Below, piece by piece: positions 16,818 to 24,241 of a stretch of DNA of 64,000 nt. The stretch's first letter is position 1. Every line of letters starts with the position of its first letter. Both the position numbers and the translations under genes were made by a program. The stretch comes from Angustibacter sp. Root456 (lineage in GTDB: Bacteria > Actinomycetota > Actinomycetes > Actinomycetales > Angustibacteraceae): positions 169,318-233,317 of the forward strand of contig NZ_LMER01000017.1 of NCBI RefSeq assembly GCF_001426435.1, written 5' to 3'. The notes beneath the pieces are model-generated. The model was not told the DNA's origin, ran no database searches, and saw only the letters and a list, made by a program, of their open reading frames with translations.

Positions 16818-18053
16818 GTGACCGACACTTCCTCGCGTCCCCTGCGCTTCTCGAGCTACCGATGGCTCCTGTCCGGAACGACGGTCAACACGCTGGGGAA
16901 CAGCATCGCGCCGGTCGCCATCGCCTTCGCGGTGCTGGACGTCGGCGGGACGGTCACTCAGCTGGGGCTGGTCGTCGCGACCTACGCGCTGGCCGACATC
17001 GCTGCTGTGGTGGGCGGCGGCGTGCTGGGCGACCGGCTCCCCCGCCAGGTCATGATGCGCGGAACCAACGCGGCCGCGGGCGTCGTCCAGGCCGCCCTCG
17101 CGGTGAGTTTGCTGACCGGCGTCGCCTCGGTGTGGCTCATCGCCGTCGCCGGCGCCGTGAACGGCGCGCTCGGCTCGCTCGGCGGCCCCAGCGCGCAGGC
17201 CATCACGCCGCAGACGGTGCCAGGCGACGTCCTGAGGCAGGCGATCACGCTGCGACGCCTGGCGCAGAACGCCGCCAGCATCCTCGGGTTCGCAGGCGCC
17301 GGCCTCGTCGTGGCCTGGGTCGGCTCGGGCGGGGCGGTGCTGGTCGACGCGGCGACCTTCGTGGTCGCGGCCGCCTGCTTCACGCGCATCTCGGTGCCGC
17401 CGGTCACCGCGCCCGCCGCGCGGCGGCACCCGTTCGCCGAGGCCGTCGAGGGCCTGCGCGAGGTGCTGCGGCGCTCGTGGTTGTGGGCCGGCATCGCCAT
17501 GGCGCTCGTCTACCACCTGTTCTACGGCGGGGCCCAGGGCGTGCTGGGACCGGTGGTGGTGGGCGAGGGCATCAGCCGCCCGGCGTGGGGGTACGCGCTG
17601 TCGGCGATGATGCTCGGCTTCGTCAGCGGTGGTCTGCTCAGCCTGGCGTGGAAGCCACGCCGCATCCTCCTGGTCGGCGAGCTGTTCCTGATGCTCACCA
17701 TCTGCTTCCCCCTGGCCATGGCCTGGAGCACGTCGCTGTGGCTGGTCGTCGCCGGCGCGTTCCTGCACGGCTTCGGGCTGGAGATCTTCAGCGTCGGCTG
17801 GGACCTCGCGATCCAGGAGAACGTGCCGGAGCACCTGCTGGCGCGCGTGTACTCGTTCGACCAGCTCGGCTCGTTCCTCGCGCGCCCGGTCGGGCTGGCG
17901 CTCACCGGCCCACTCGCCGCCGCAGTCGGTGCGCGCGAGTGGCTCGTCGTCGTCGCGGTGGCGATGCTCGTCGCCGAGGCGGTGCCCTTCGCGGTGCGGG
18001 AGGTGCGGCGGCTGGAACGGCGCTCCCTGCCCGACGACGTTCCGGTGACCTGA
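16818..18053 (+). CDS. MFS transporter, probable drug exporter
   Basis: 411 residues with about 12 transmembrane helices. The A-like motif GGGVLGDRLPRQVMMR lies between helices 2 and 3, and the fold resembles the MFS_3/enterobactin-exporter-like group (LRFSSYRWLLSGTTVNTLGN at the start, VGWDLAIQENVPEHLLARVYS late). GTG 16818 coincides with the predicted transcription start, so translation is probably leaderless. Divergent pairing with a MarR regulator and a shared operator suggests induction by a toxic or phenolic ligand. Could export the product of the chorismate-derived cluster next door, but that cluster has its own MFS gene. Confidence 0.88.
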   Translation: MTDTSSRPLRFSSYRWLLSGTTVNTLGNSIAPVAIAFAVLDVGGTVTQLGLVVATYALADIAAVVGGGVLGDRLPRQVMMRGTNAAAGVVQAALAVSLLTGVASVWLIAVAGAVNGALGSLGGPSAQAITPQTVPGDVLRQAITLRRLAQNAASILGFAGAGLVVAWVGSGGAVLVDAATFVVAAACFTRISVPPVTAPAARRHPFAEAVEGLREVLRRSWLWAGIAMALVYHLFYGGAQGVLGPVVVGEGISRPAWGYALSAMMLGFVSGGLLSLAWKPRRILLVGELFLMLTICFPLAMAWSTSLWLVVAGAFLHGFGLEIFSVGWDLAIQENVPEHLLARVYSFDQLGSFLARPVGLALTGPLAAAVGAREWLVVVAVAMLVAEAVPFAVREVRRLERRSLPDDVPVT

Positions 18054-18093
18054 GCTGGAGGGCGGCCCCCACCGCCTGCGAGGATGCGGGGCC

Positions 18094-18390
18094 ATGACGG
18101 CTGGATCGTTCCCTGACCTCGCCTCGGTGCGAGCAGCGCTCGACGAGCTCGACGGCCGCGTGGTCGAGCTGCTCGTCGAGCGCCAGCACCTGGTGGCCCA
18201 GGCCGCGGCGTTCAAGCACACCGACTCCGAGGTGCAGGCACCGCAGCGCGTCGCAGCGGTCGTGCGCCGGGCCCGCCAGCTGGCCGAGCAGCACGGCGGG
18301 TCCGGCGACCTGGTCGAACAGGTCTACACCGCGCTCGTCGCCGCGTTCGTCGCGCACGAGCGGGCCGCCCTGCGCGCCAGCACGACCTGA
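18094..18390 (+). CDS. Free-standing AroQ-type chorismate mutase
   Basis: 98 residues, all-helical, the length of a monofunctional AroQ chorismate mutase domain. ALDELDGRVVELLVERQHLV gives the N-terminal helix with the Arg of LxxxDxxxxxLxxxR, AAAFKHTDSEVQAPQRVAAV the second, with Lys of the active site and the PxR, and the third helix runs AEQHGGSGDLVEQVYTALVA. It would convert chorismate to prephenate (or an amino-deoxychorismate analogue). The 3' end overlaps the tail of the convergent MFS gene by 67 bases. It faces the anthranilate-synthase-like operon, suggesting a shared pathway, though a housekeeping role is possible. Confidence 0.85.
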   Translation: MTAGSFPDLASVRAALDELDGRVVELLVERQHLVAQAAAFKHTDSEVQAPQRVAAVVRRARQLAEQHGGSGDLVEQVYTALVAAFVAHERAALRASTT

Positions 18391-19538
18391 GCGGCGGCCA
18401 CCAGCCACGCCACCAGCACGAGGGCACCACCGACGTACCCGAGCTCCGGTGCCGAGACGTGTCCGAGGGCGAGGCCGCCGCAGGCCCCGGCCGCCCCGAT
18501 CCCGAGGAACACCGCGGCGCTGTTCAGGCCTATCGCCACCTGCGCAGCCTGCGGAGCGATGGCCACGAGCCGGTGCTGCTGCGGCACCGTCAAGCTCCAG
18601 GCCGAGAGCCCCCACACCGCTAGCACCGCAGCGGTTCCGGCCACCGACCGCGTCGCGATGGGCACCGCCAGGAGCGCTGCCGCGAACACGACCAGCCCGC
18701 CCAGGAGCACGACGTCGGGCCCGATCCGGTCGGTCAGCCGGCCGCCCAGCGCGTTACCGACCACACCGCAGGCCCCGAACACCAGCAGCAGCCAGGTGAG
18801 GCCCGTGCCCGTCACCCCGGCGTTCACCGCCACGACCTGCCCCACGTAGGTGTAGACCGTGAAGCCACCGAGGAACAGCAGCACCGTCGTGGTGATCACC
18901 GCCAGCACCCGCCGGTCGGCGAGCACCGCCAGCCGGGCCCGCAGCGTCGCGATCGGGGGCGTCGGCAGCGCCGGCAGCCGCGCGGCCAGCACCGCGAGAG
19001 CGACCCCGGCGGTGGCGGCGACGAGGCCGAAGCTGCCCTGCCAGCCCACCGCGTTGCCGACGTAGGTGCCGACCGGCACGCCCAGCACGGTCGCCGCGGT
19101 CGTGCCCCCGAGCACGACCGCCAGCGCGCGCCCGCGCCGTTCGGGAGCCACCAGCGTGACGGCCGCCGCGGCCGCCGCGGGCGTGTAGAGGGCCGCGCCG
19201 GCGGCAGCCAGCACCCTCGTCGCCAGCAGGACGGCGAACCCCGGCGCCAGCGCGGACCCGACGTTCGCCAGCGCGAAGAGCGCGAGCGCGCTGAGCAGCA
19301 GCGTCCGTCGCGCGACCCGTGCGGTCGCGGCGGCCAGCACCGGCGCGAGCACGCCGAACGTCACGGCGAACACCGTGACAAGCTGGCCCGCCTCGGCCAG
19401 CGACACGTGCAGGTCCGCGCCCAGACGGCGCAGCACGCCCGCGACGACGAAGGTGTCGGTGCCGATCGCGAACGACCCCAAGGCCAGGACGGCGACCAGG
19501 CGCAGCACGCTGCGGTCATCGCTTCGGTGGGCGCTCAT
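18324..19538 (-). CDS. DHA1-type MFS exporter (AraJ-like), last gene of the cluster operon
   Basis: 404 residues, 12 helices. Starts MSAHRSDDRSVLRLVAVLAL; helix 1 GSFAIGTDTFVVAGVLRRLG and helix 4-5 motif C-like region GGTTAATVLGVPVGTYVG place it with AraJ/DHA1 sugar or drug efflux pumps. Its ATG overlaps the amidohydrolase stop by four bases, so it is co-translated with the cluster genes and is the natural candidate to export the pathway product. The C-terminal 22 codons lie opposite the chorismate mutase 3' end. Confidence 0.9.
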   Translation of the reverse strand: MSAHRSDDRSVLRLVAVLALGSFAIGTDTFVVAGVLRRLGADLHVSLAEAGQLVTVFAVTFGVLAPVLAAATARVARRTLLLSALALFALANVGSALAPGFAVLLATRVLAAAGAALYTPAAAAAAVTLVAPERRGRALAVVLGGTTAATVLGVPVGTYVGNAVGWQGSFGLVAATAGVALAVLAARLPALPTPPIATLRARLAVLADRRVLAVITTTVLLFLGGFTVYTYVGQVVAVNAGVTGTGLTWLLLVFGACGVVGNALGGRLTDRIGPDVVLLGGLVVFAAALLAVPIATRSVAGTAAVLAVWGLSAWSLTVPQQHRLVAIAPQAAQVAIGLNSAAVFLGIGAAGACGGLALGHVSAPELGYVGGALVLVAWLVAAAQVVLARRAARSCATNAATSAV

Positions 19539-20812
19539 GCCGCCACCTGCGCGCCGCTCGCCGTGCGATCGCGGACGACGCGTCCGTCGAGGAGGACCAT
19601 CTCGATGTCGTCCGGGCGCGAGAGCACCGTGATGTCTTGCGCCGGGTCGCCGTCGGTCACGACGAGGTCGGCGAGACGGCCGGCCTCGACGATGCCGGCG
19701 GTGTCGCCGCGCCCCGCCAGCGCCGCGCCGTTCGCCGTGGCCCAGGTGAGCACCGTCGCCGGGTCGATACCTGCCAGCTCGACGTACGCCGCGAGCTCAC
19801 GGGCGTAGGTGCCGTGCGGCGTCCACGCGAAGCCGAAGTCGTCGCCCGCGACGATCTTGATGCCCAGCTCGACGGCGCGCGGCAGCATCCAGATCGTGTT
19901 GTCGATCTCGGCCTGGTAGTCGAGCTTCTCGAGGTACTCGGGCGTCTTGCCGTGCTCCGCTCCGTGCAGCAGGAGCTGTCGCGGTTGGTAGAGACTCGGG
20001 ACAACGTAGATGCCCTGTGCCGCAATGGCTTGCAGCGCTTCCTCGTCGGCGTACGACGCGTGGTCGATGACGTCGACCTCGGCGCGGATCGCGTTGCGGA
20101 TGCCCTCGACACCTCGGGAGTGGGCGCGCACCATCACGCCCCGGGGCCGTGCCGTGCGCACGACTGCCTGCAGCTCCTCGAGCGTGTAGAGGATCTCGTC
20201 GGACTTCGCGTTCGGGTAGGTGTCGTCGCCGGACGAGAACGTCTTGATGATCTGCGCGCCCTGGTCGATCTCGATGGTGGTGCGCTCGACCATCTCGGCC
20301 ACCGTGTCGACGATCGGCATGAGGTCGGCCGGGAACCGCCCCGCCACCTCAGGGTTGCGGCGCTCCGGGGGTGCCGACACCATCAGGTCGCGACTGCAGG
20401 CGGTGATGCGCGGGCCCTCGATCCACCCATCGGCGATGGCCCGCCTCAGCACCATGTCGAGGCCAGAGACCGACCCCGCCCCGACCAGCCCGGTGTAGCC
20501 CAGCTGCACCATCGCGGCGGCGTTGCGCGCCGCTCGCAGGGTGAGCTCGGGCAGCGAGTACTTGAACATCGTGTCGCGAGCGGTGACGACGTCGATGTAG
20601 GCGATGTGGCTGTGGCCCAACGTCATCCCGGGCATGACCGTACGGCCGCTCAGGTGGCGCACGTCCAGGTCGGGGTCGTCGACAGGTGCGTCGGCGGCCG
20701 GGAGCACGGCCGAGATCGTCGTGCCCTCGACCAGCACGCTCTGGTGCGGGACGGACGCACGGCCGCGGCCCTCCTGGACCGCGACGTCGTGCAGCAGGAT
20801 GCGGGAGGTCAT
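19535..20812 (-). CDS. Amidohydrolase, imidazolonepropionase/prolidase-like
   Basis: 425 residues from ATG 20812. A metal-dependent TIM-barrel amidohydrolase: HxH in MTLGHSHIAYID, the bridging Lys in AQIIKTFSSGDD, His in MVRAHSRGVEG, His in VDVIDHASYADEE and Asp in IVAGDDFGFAW, with a beta-sandwich made from both termini (VLLDGRVVRDR at the end). Substrates of this clade are small amides, lactams or peptides. Start overlaps the stop of the prephenate-dehydratase-like gene (ATGA), and its stop overlaps the exporter start, so it is firmly in the operon. It could hydrolyse a cyclic or amide intermediate, or confer self-resistance. Confidence 0.9.
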   Translation of the reverse strand: MTSRILLHDVAVQEGRGRASVPHQSVLVEGTTISAVLPAADAPVDDPDLDVRHLSGRTVMPGMTLGHSHIAYIDVVTARDTMFKYSLPELTLRAARNAAAMVQLGYTGLVGAGSVSGLDMVLRRAIADGWIEGPRITACSRDLMVSAPPERRNPEVAGRFPADLMPIVDTVAEMVERTTIEIDQGAQIIKTFSSGDDTYPNAKSDEILYTLEELQAVVRTARPRGVMVRAHSRGVEGIRNAIRAEVDVIDHASYADEEALQAIAAQGIYVVPSLYQPRQLLLHGAEHGKTPEYLEKLDYQAEIDNTIWMLPRAVELGIKIVAGDDFGFAWTPHGTYARELAAYVELAGIDPATVLTWATANGAALAGRGDTAGIVEAGRLADLVVTDGDPAQDITVLSRPDDIEMVLLDGRVVRDRTASGAQVAA

Positions 20813-21492
20813 GTGGGTTCCTCTGGGTGGGGGTCGGGAGTGGGATCGGTGAGGTTGCGGTGTTCGCTCGGTGCACGCGCGAACACCAGCCAGACGATGT
20901 CGACGCCCGGCCGGCAGCTCAGCCACACCAGGCCGGCCTCCCTGCGGCTGGGTTCGTTCGTCACGGCGACGTCGGCGGCTCCGCGCCGCACCAGCTCGGC
21001 GGCGTGCCGCGTGGAGCGGGCCGCCACGCGCACCACCTCGCGGTGGGCCAGCGGCGGTGGGACGAGGCCGGCGTACAGGTGGTCGACCTCAGCCATCGCC
21101 GCCACCCGAAGAGGTTCAGGTGCCGCCGGCAGCCGGCGAGCGGCGAGCCCGTACGGCGGTGTGCTGCGCGCGAAGTGGAACAGCAGCCGCAGGTCGTCGT
21201 GCCAGTGGAACGCCGTCGCACCGCGGTAGGCGCTGGGCACGAGCGCGAGGCACGACGCGTCGGCCGCGGCTCGCTCGAGGACGACGTCGAACGTGTCGTA
21301 CAGCTCGAGCGGCAGCGGCGGGCCACCGCCAGCCTCGACGAGCCGCGTCTGGAGGTGGCGCGCTGCGTCGTGACTGCTCGTGCCGGCTGGCCCGAGGGTG
21401 ATGACGCGCGCGCCCTCCGTGTCGGCCCTGCGGCACAGCTCGTCCCACCCAGCCGGCTCACGCGCGGTCACGGCGGGGGTCTGCTCGACCAT
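20809..21492 (-). CDS. Prephenate dehydratase-like protein lacking the TRF motif (BacA-like)
   Basis: 227 residues. VITLGPAGTSSHDAARHLQT is the start of a prephenate-dehydratase-type fold (PheA: LGPxGTFSHxAA) and LVPSAYRGATAFHW matches its VPIENSxxG position, but with AYRG in place of the substrate-binding ENS. The essential Thr-Arg-Phe of dehydratases is absent; the domain ends ADVAVTNEPSRREAGLVWLS. Loss of TRF and a GTSS start are what I recall of BacA-type prephenate decarboxylases, so a non-aromatising reaction on prephenate or an analogue is plausible. No ACT domain. Lies between the adenylating enzyme and the amidohydrolase in the operon. Confidence 0.72.
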   Translation of the reverse strand: MVEQTPAVTAREPAGWDELCRRADTEGARVITLGPAGTSSHDAARHLQTRLVEAGGGPPLPLELYDTFDVVLERAAADASCLALVPSAYRGATAFHWHDDLRLLFHFARSTPPYGLAARRLPAAPEPLRVAAMAEVDHLYAGLVPPPLAHREVVRVAARSTRHAAELVRRGAADVAVTNEPSRREAGLVWLSCRPGVDIVWLVFARAPSEHRNLTDPTPDPHPEEPT

Positions 21493-21502
21493 CCGCCGGC
21501 CC

Positions 21503-22921
21503 TCAGGTGTCGTAGCCGCGACGGGTGGCCATCGCGGCCGCCACCTCTTCCTCGTGGTCGCGCGCGCGCCGTCGGTCGAGGATCCGAGCCGCCTTCCAGC
21601 TCACGAACGCCCCGGTGCTGGTGATCTGGTCGACCTCGTCGACGAACTCGACCTCGCAGCGCACCCCCAGACGCTCGGCGAAGCGCGTGACGACGCCGGA
21701 CGCGACCTGCTCGTCACGAGCTCCCGGCAGCATCTCCAGGCGCACCGTCACGACGTCCGCGCCGTCGACGCGGTCGATGACGACCTGGAAGCCGACGCAC
21801 CGCGTGACGCCGTCGAGCACGGCCTCCTCGAGGTCGCTGGCGAGCAGCCGCGACCCCCCGAGCTCGATGCGGTCGAGCACGCGGCCCACCACCTCCAGCC
21901 GGTCGCCGGGCAGCTCGCAGTCGCAGTCGCTATCGGACAGCCGGACGACGTCGCCCGTGCGGTATCGCACGAGTGGCTTGATGCCGGCGACGACCGTCGT
22001 GACGCACAGCTCGCCGGTTCCGCGGGAACCGAGCGACTCGCCGGTGTCGGGGTCGAGCACCTCGGCGATGTAGTTCGGCGCCGACAGGTGCATGGCACCG
22101 TTGCGACAGGCCGTGCCCATGACGAACGCCTCCTGCGAGCCGTACAGGATGTTGTAGGTGGTGGTGCCCCACACGCTGTCGATGGTGGCCGCGAGCGCGG
22201 GGGTGCACATCTCGCCGGTGAGGAAGAACAGCTTCACCGCGAAGTCCTTCTCCAGGTCGTAGCCGTGGAACCGCGCTGCCTTGGCGAGGTTGAGGCACAC
22301 GCCGGGCGTGCAGCAGATGACCTCCAGCCGCAGGTCCTTCATGAGCTGCAGCGCCTTGGCGAAGCCCATGACCGGCGAGTACGGCCAGATCTTGGCGTTG
22401 CACGAGCCGACGTTGCGGGCGACGTCGCCGAGCGTGTCGCCGAAGCTGTGCACCTCGGTGGGCCCCATGAGCCCGATCGCCGGCCGCTGGTCGCCGAAGT
22501 GGTGGTCGAAGATGCTGGCCCACGACGCCGTCACGTGCGCGTTGCTGGCGATCACCTCCTTGCCGTCGCGCGGGCACGGCGTGGCCGCGCCGGTCGTACC
22601 GGTGGTCTCGTAGAAGAACACGGCGTCATGCACGTCGCCGGACAGCACGTCGAGCAGGTGGGTGCGCAGGTCCTGCTTGGTCGTGAAGGGCAGGGCGGTG
22701 AGGTCGTCGAGGGTGAGCGCCGCCGCGTCGACGCCGGCGAGGTGGTCCGCGTAGAAGGGCGAGCGGGACTGCACGTGTCCCACGACGCGGCGCAGCGCCG
22801 TCTCGTACCACTGCGTCCAGTCCGCCGCGCTGAGCTCGCGGGCGTAGTACCGCTCGGTGAAGGGCAGGAACTCCGCGAGGAACTCCCGGTGCCGCTCGTC
22901 GGTGGGCAGCCACATGTCCAT
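21503..22921 (-). CDS. Adenylate-forming enzyme, PaaK/EhpF family
   Basis: 472 residues, ANL superfamily but of the short phenylacetate-CoA-ligase type. Motifs: ATP loop FYETTGTTGAATPCP, acidic ATP-binding YGSQEA, the YRTGDVVRL hinge region and the C-terminal STGAFVSWKAARI with a terminal Lys. This family activates aryl acids (phenylacetate, griseoluteate in EhpF, coumarate-like acids) as AMP esters for CoA transfer or reduction. In this operon anthranilate or another chorismate-derived acid is the obvious substrate. Starts MDMWLPTDER at 22921 with no strong ribosome site; 31 bases follow the flavoprotein stop. Confidence 0.88.
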   Translation of the reverse strand: MDMWLPTDERHREFLAEFLPFTERYYARELSAADWTQWYETALRRVVGHVQSRSPFYADHLAGVDAAALTLDDLTALPFTTKQDLRTHLLDVLSGDVHDAVFFYETTGTTGAATPCPRDGKEVIASNAHVTASWASIFDHHFGDQRPAIGLMGPTEVHSFGDTLGDVARNVGSCNAKIWPYSPVMGFAKALQLMKDLRLEVICCTPGVCLNLAKAARFHGYDLEKDFAVKLFFLTGEMCTPALAATIDSVWGTTTYNILYGSQEAFVMGTACRNGAMHLSAPNYIAEVLDPDTGESLGSRGTGELCVTTVVAGIKPLVRYRTGDVVRLSDSDCDCELPGDRLEVVGRVLDRIELGGSRLLASDLEEAVLDGVTRCVGFQVVIDRVDGADVVTVRLEMLPGARDEQVASGVVTRFAERLGVRCEVEFVDEVDQITSTGAFVSWKAARILDRRRARDHEEEVAAAMATRRGYDT

Positions 22922-22952
22922 CAGGCGTCGCTTTCGGGTCGGGGTCGGTGGG

Positions 22953-23624
22953 TCAGAACCGAAGCGCGGACCGCTCGGTGCCCGCCGGTCGGGGAAGGGA
23001 CTCGCCGGTCACCGTGAGGTGGCGGCGCAGGAGCAGGATCATCTGGACCATCCGGGTGACCATGTGGGTCACGGCGGCCAGCCCCTCGGCGTCCGTCATC
23101 GCCTCACCGGGCGCTCCGCCGTGGACGACGGCCGGGTACCCGCTGCCGACGAGGATCATCCGGTTGAGCAGCACGTTGTGCACCAGCTGGGCGTGGACGT
23201 CGGTGTGCCCGTACCGGCGTCCGGTGACGATGACGCCGCCGACCTTGTTGGTGAGCGGGCGCTCGAAACGCAGGTAGCCGACCCCCGCCCGCTCGACGAA
23301 GCGCTGCATGATGCTCGACATGCCGTAGCCGTGCACGGGGCAGGCGTAGATCACGCCGTCGGCTGCCCGCATCCGGCGCACCACCGCCGCGACGTCGTCG
23401 TCGAGGGCGCACGGGACGCGACGGCTGTTGCAGTCACCGCAGGCCGCGCAGTCGTCGATGGTGTGGCGACGCAGGTCGACGACCTCGACGCCCGCGCCCA
23501 GCTCCCGCGCCACTCGCGTGACGTGCTTCAGGACCTGCTCGGTGTTGCCACCGACCCGCTCCGAGCCGTTCAGAGCGACGATCGTGGGACGCCACGGCTC
23601 AGCACCGACGCCGTTCACCGTCAT
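22953..23624 (-). CDS. NADPH-dependent FMN reductase-type iron-sulfur flavoprotein
   Basis: 223 residues. Flavodoxin-like fold opening with IVALNGSERVGGNTEQVLKH (FMN phosphate loop), followed by CAACGDCNSRRVPC, a C-x2-C-x2-C-x6-C cluster typical of iron-sulfur flavoproteins that bind [4Fe-4S] at the dimer interface. GVIYACPVHGYGMSSIMQRF and GGVIVTGRRYGHTDVHAQLV are further FMN-site pieces. It probably supplies electrons to, or itself performs, a reduction in the pathway. Same operon, 26 bases after the glutamine amidotransferase gene. Confidence 0.87.
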   Translation of the reverse strand: MTVNGVGAEPWRPTIVALNGSERVGGNTEQVLKHVTRVARELGAGVEVVDLRRHTIDDCAACGDCNSRRVPCALDDDVAAVVRRMRAADGVIYACPVHGYGMSSIMQRFVERAGVGYLRFERPLTNKVGGVIVTGRRYGHTDVHAQLVHNVLLNRMILVGSGYPAVVHGGAPGEAMTDAEGLAAVTHMVTRMVQMILLLRRHLTVTGESLPRPAGTERSALRF

Positions 23625-23650
23625 GCGATCCCCCCTTGCCGACCGCGTGC

Positions 23651-24241
23651 TCAGCGCGCGCCGGGTGAGCCGATGGCACCGTGCAGGAACGAGCGGAAGA
23701 TCTCCAGCCCCAGCTCGGTCGTGATGCTCTCGGGGTGGAACTGCACGGATTCCAGTGGCAGCTCGCGGTGCCGCAGTCCCATGACGTAACCGTCGTCGCA
23801 CGAGCGCGCGGTGACTTCGAGCTCGCCCGGCACGGTGCCCTCCTCGACCACGAGCGAGTGGTAGCGCGTCGCGAGGAATCCCTGCGGCTGCTGGGCGAAG
23901 GCACCACGACCGTCGTGCTCGATGCGGCTGGTCTTGCCGTGCATGAGGTGCTGGGCCGGGCTGACGCGGGCGCCGTAGGCCACGCCCAGCGCCTGGTGCC
24001 CGAGGCACACGCCGAAGATCGGCAGGCTGGTGGCGAACGCGCGCACCAGCTCCACGTGGCCGGAGTCGACCGGGTGGCCGGGCCCGGGGCCGAGCACCAG
24101 CAGGTCGGGAGCCTCGGCGCGCACCCGCTCGACCGTCGCGGCGTCGGAGCGGATCACGACCGGGTTCGCTCGCAGCGTGCGCAGGTACTGGTCGATGATG
24201 TGGACGAAGCTGTCGTAGGCGTCGACGACGACCGTCTTCAC
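23651..24241 (-). CDS. Glutamine amidotransferase subunit (TrpG/PabA type)
   Basis: 196 residues from GTG 24241, which overlaps the stop of the synthase subunit (GTGA). Class I amidotransferase: DAYDSFVHIIDQYL at the start, LGPGPGHPVDSG oxyanion region, nucleophile Cys in IFGVCLGHQALGVAYG and catalytic His-x-Glu in VQFHPESITTELG. It releases ammonia from glutamine for the adjacent chorismate-using subunit. DAYDSFVHII, rather than the usual DNYDSFTxNL, marks it as a divergent copy, consistent with a secondary-metabolic paralogue rather than the housekeeping TrpG. Confidence 0.92.
   Translation of the reverse strand: MKTVVVDAYDSFVHIIDQYLRTLRANPVVIRSDAATVERVRAEAPDLLVLGPGPGHPVDSGHVELVRAFATSLPIFGVCLGHQALGVAYGARVSPAQHLMHGKTSRIEHDGRGAFAQQPQGFLATRYHSLVVEEGTVPGELEVTARSCDDGYVMGLRHRELPLESVQFHPESITTELGLEIFRSFLHGAIGSPGAR

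Noticed and set aside
21380-23017. 545-codon plus-strand frame opposite the adenylating enzyme
   Set aside because: Antisense shadow of the strongly conserved ANL protein; composition rich in Asp/His/Arg/Val with no motifs.
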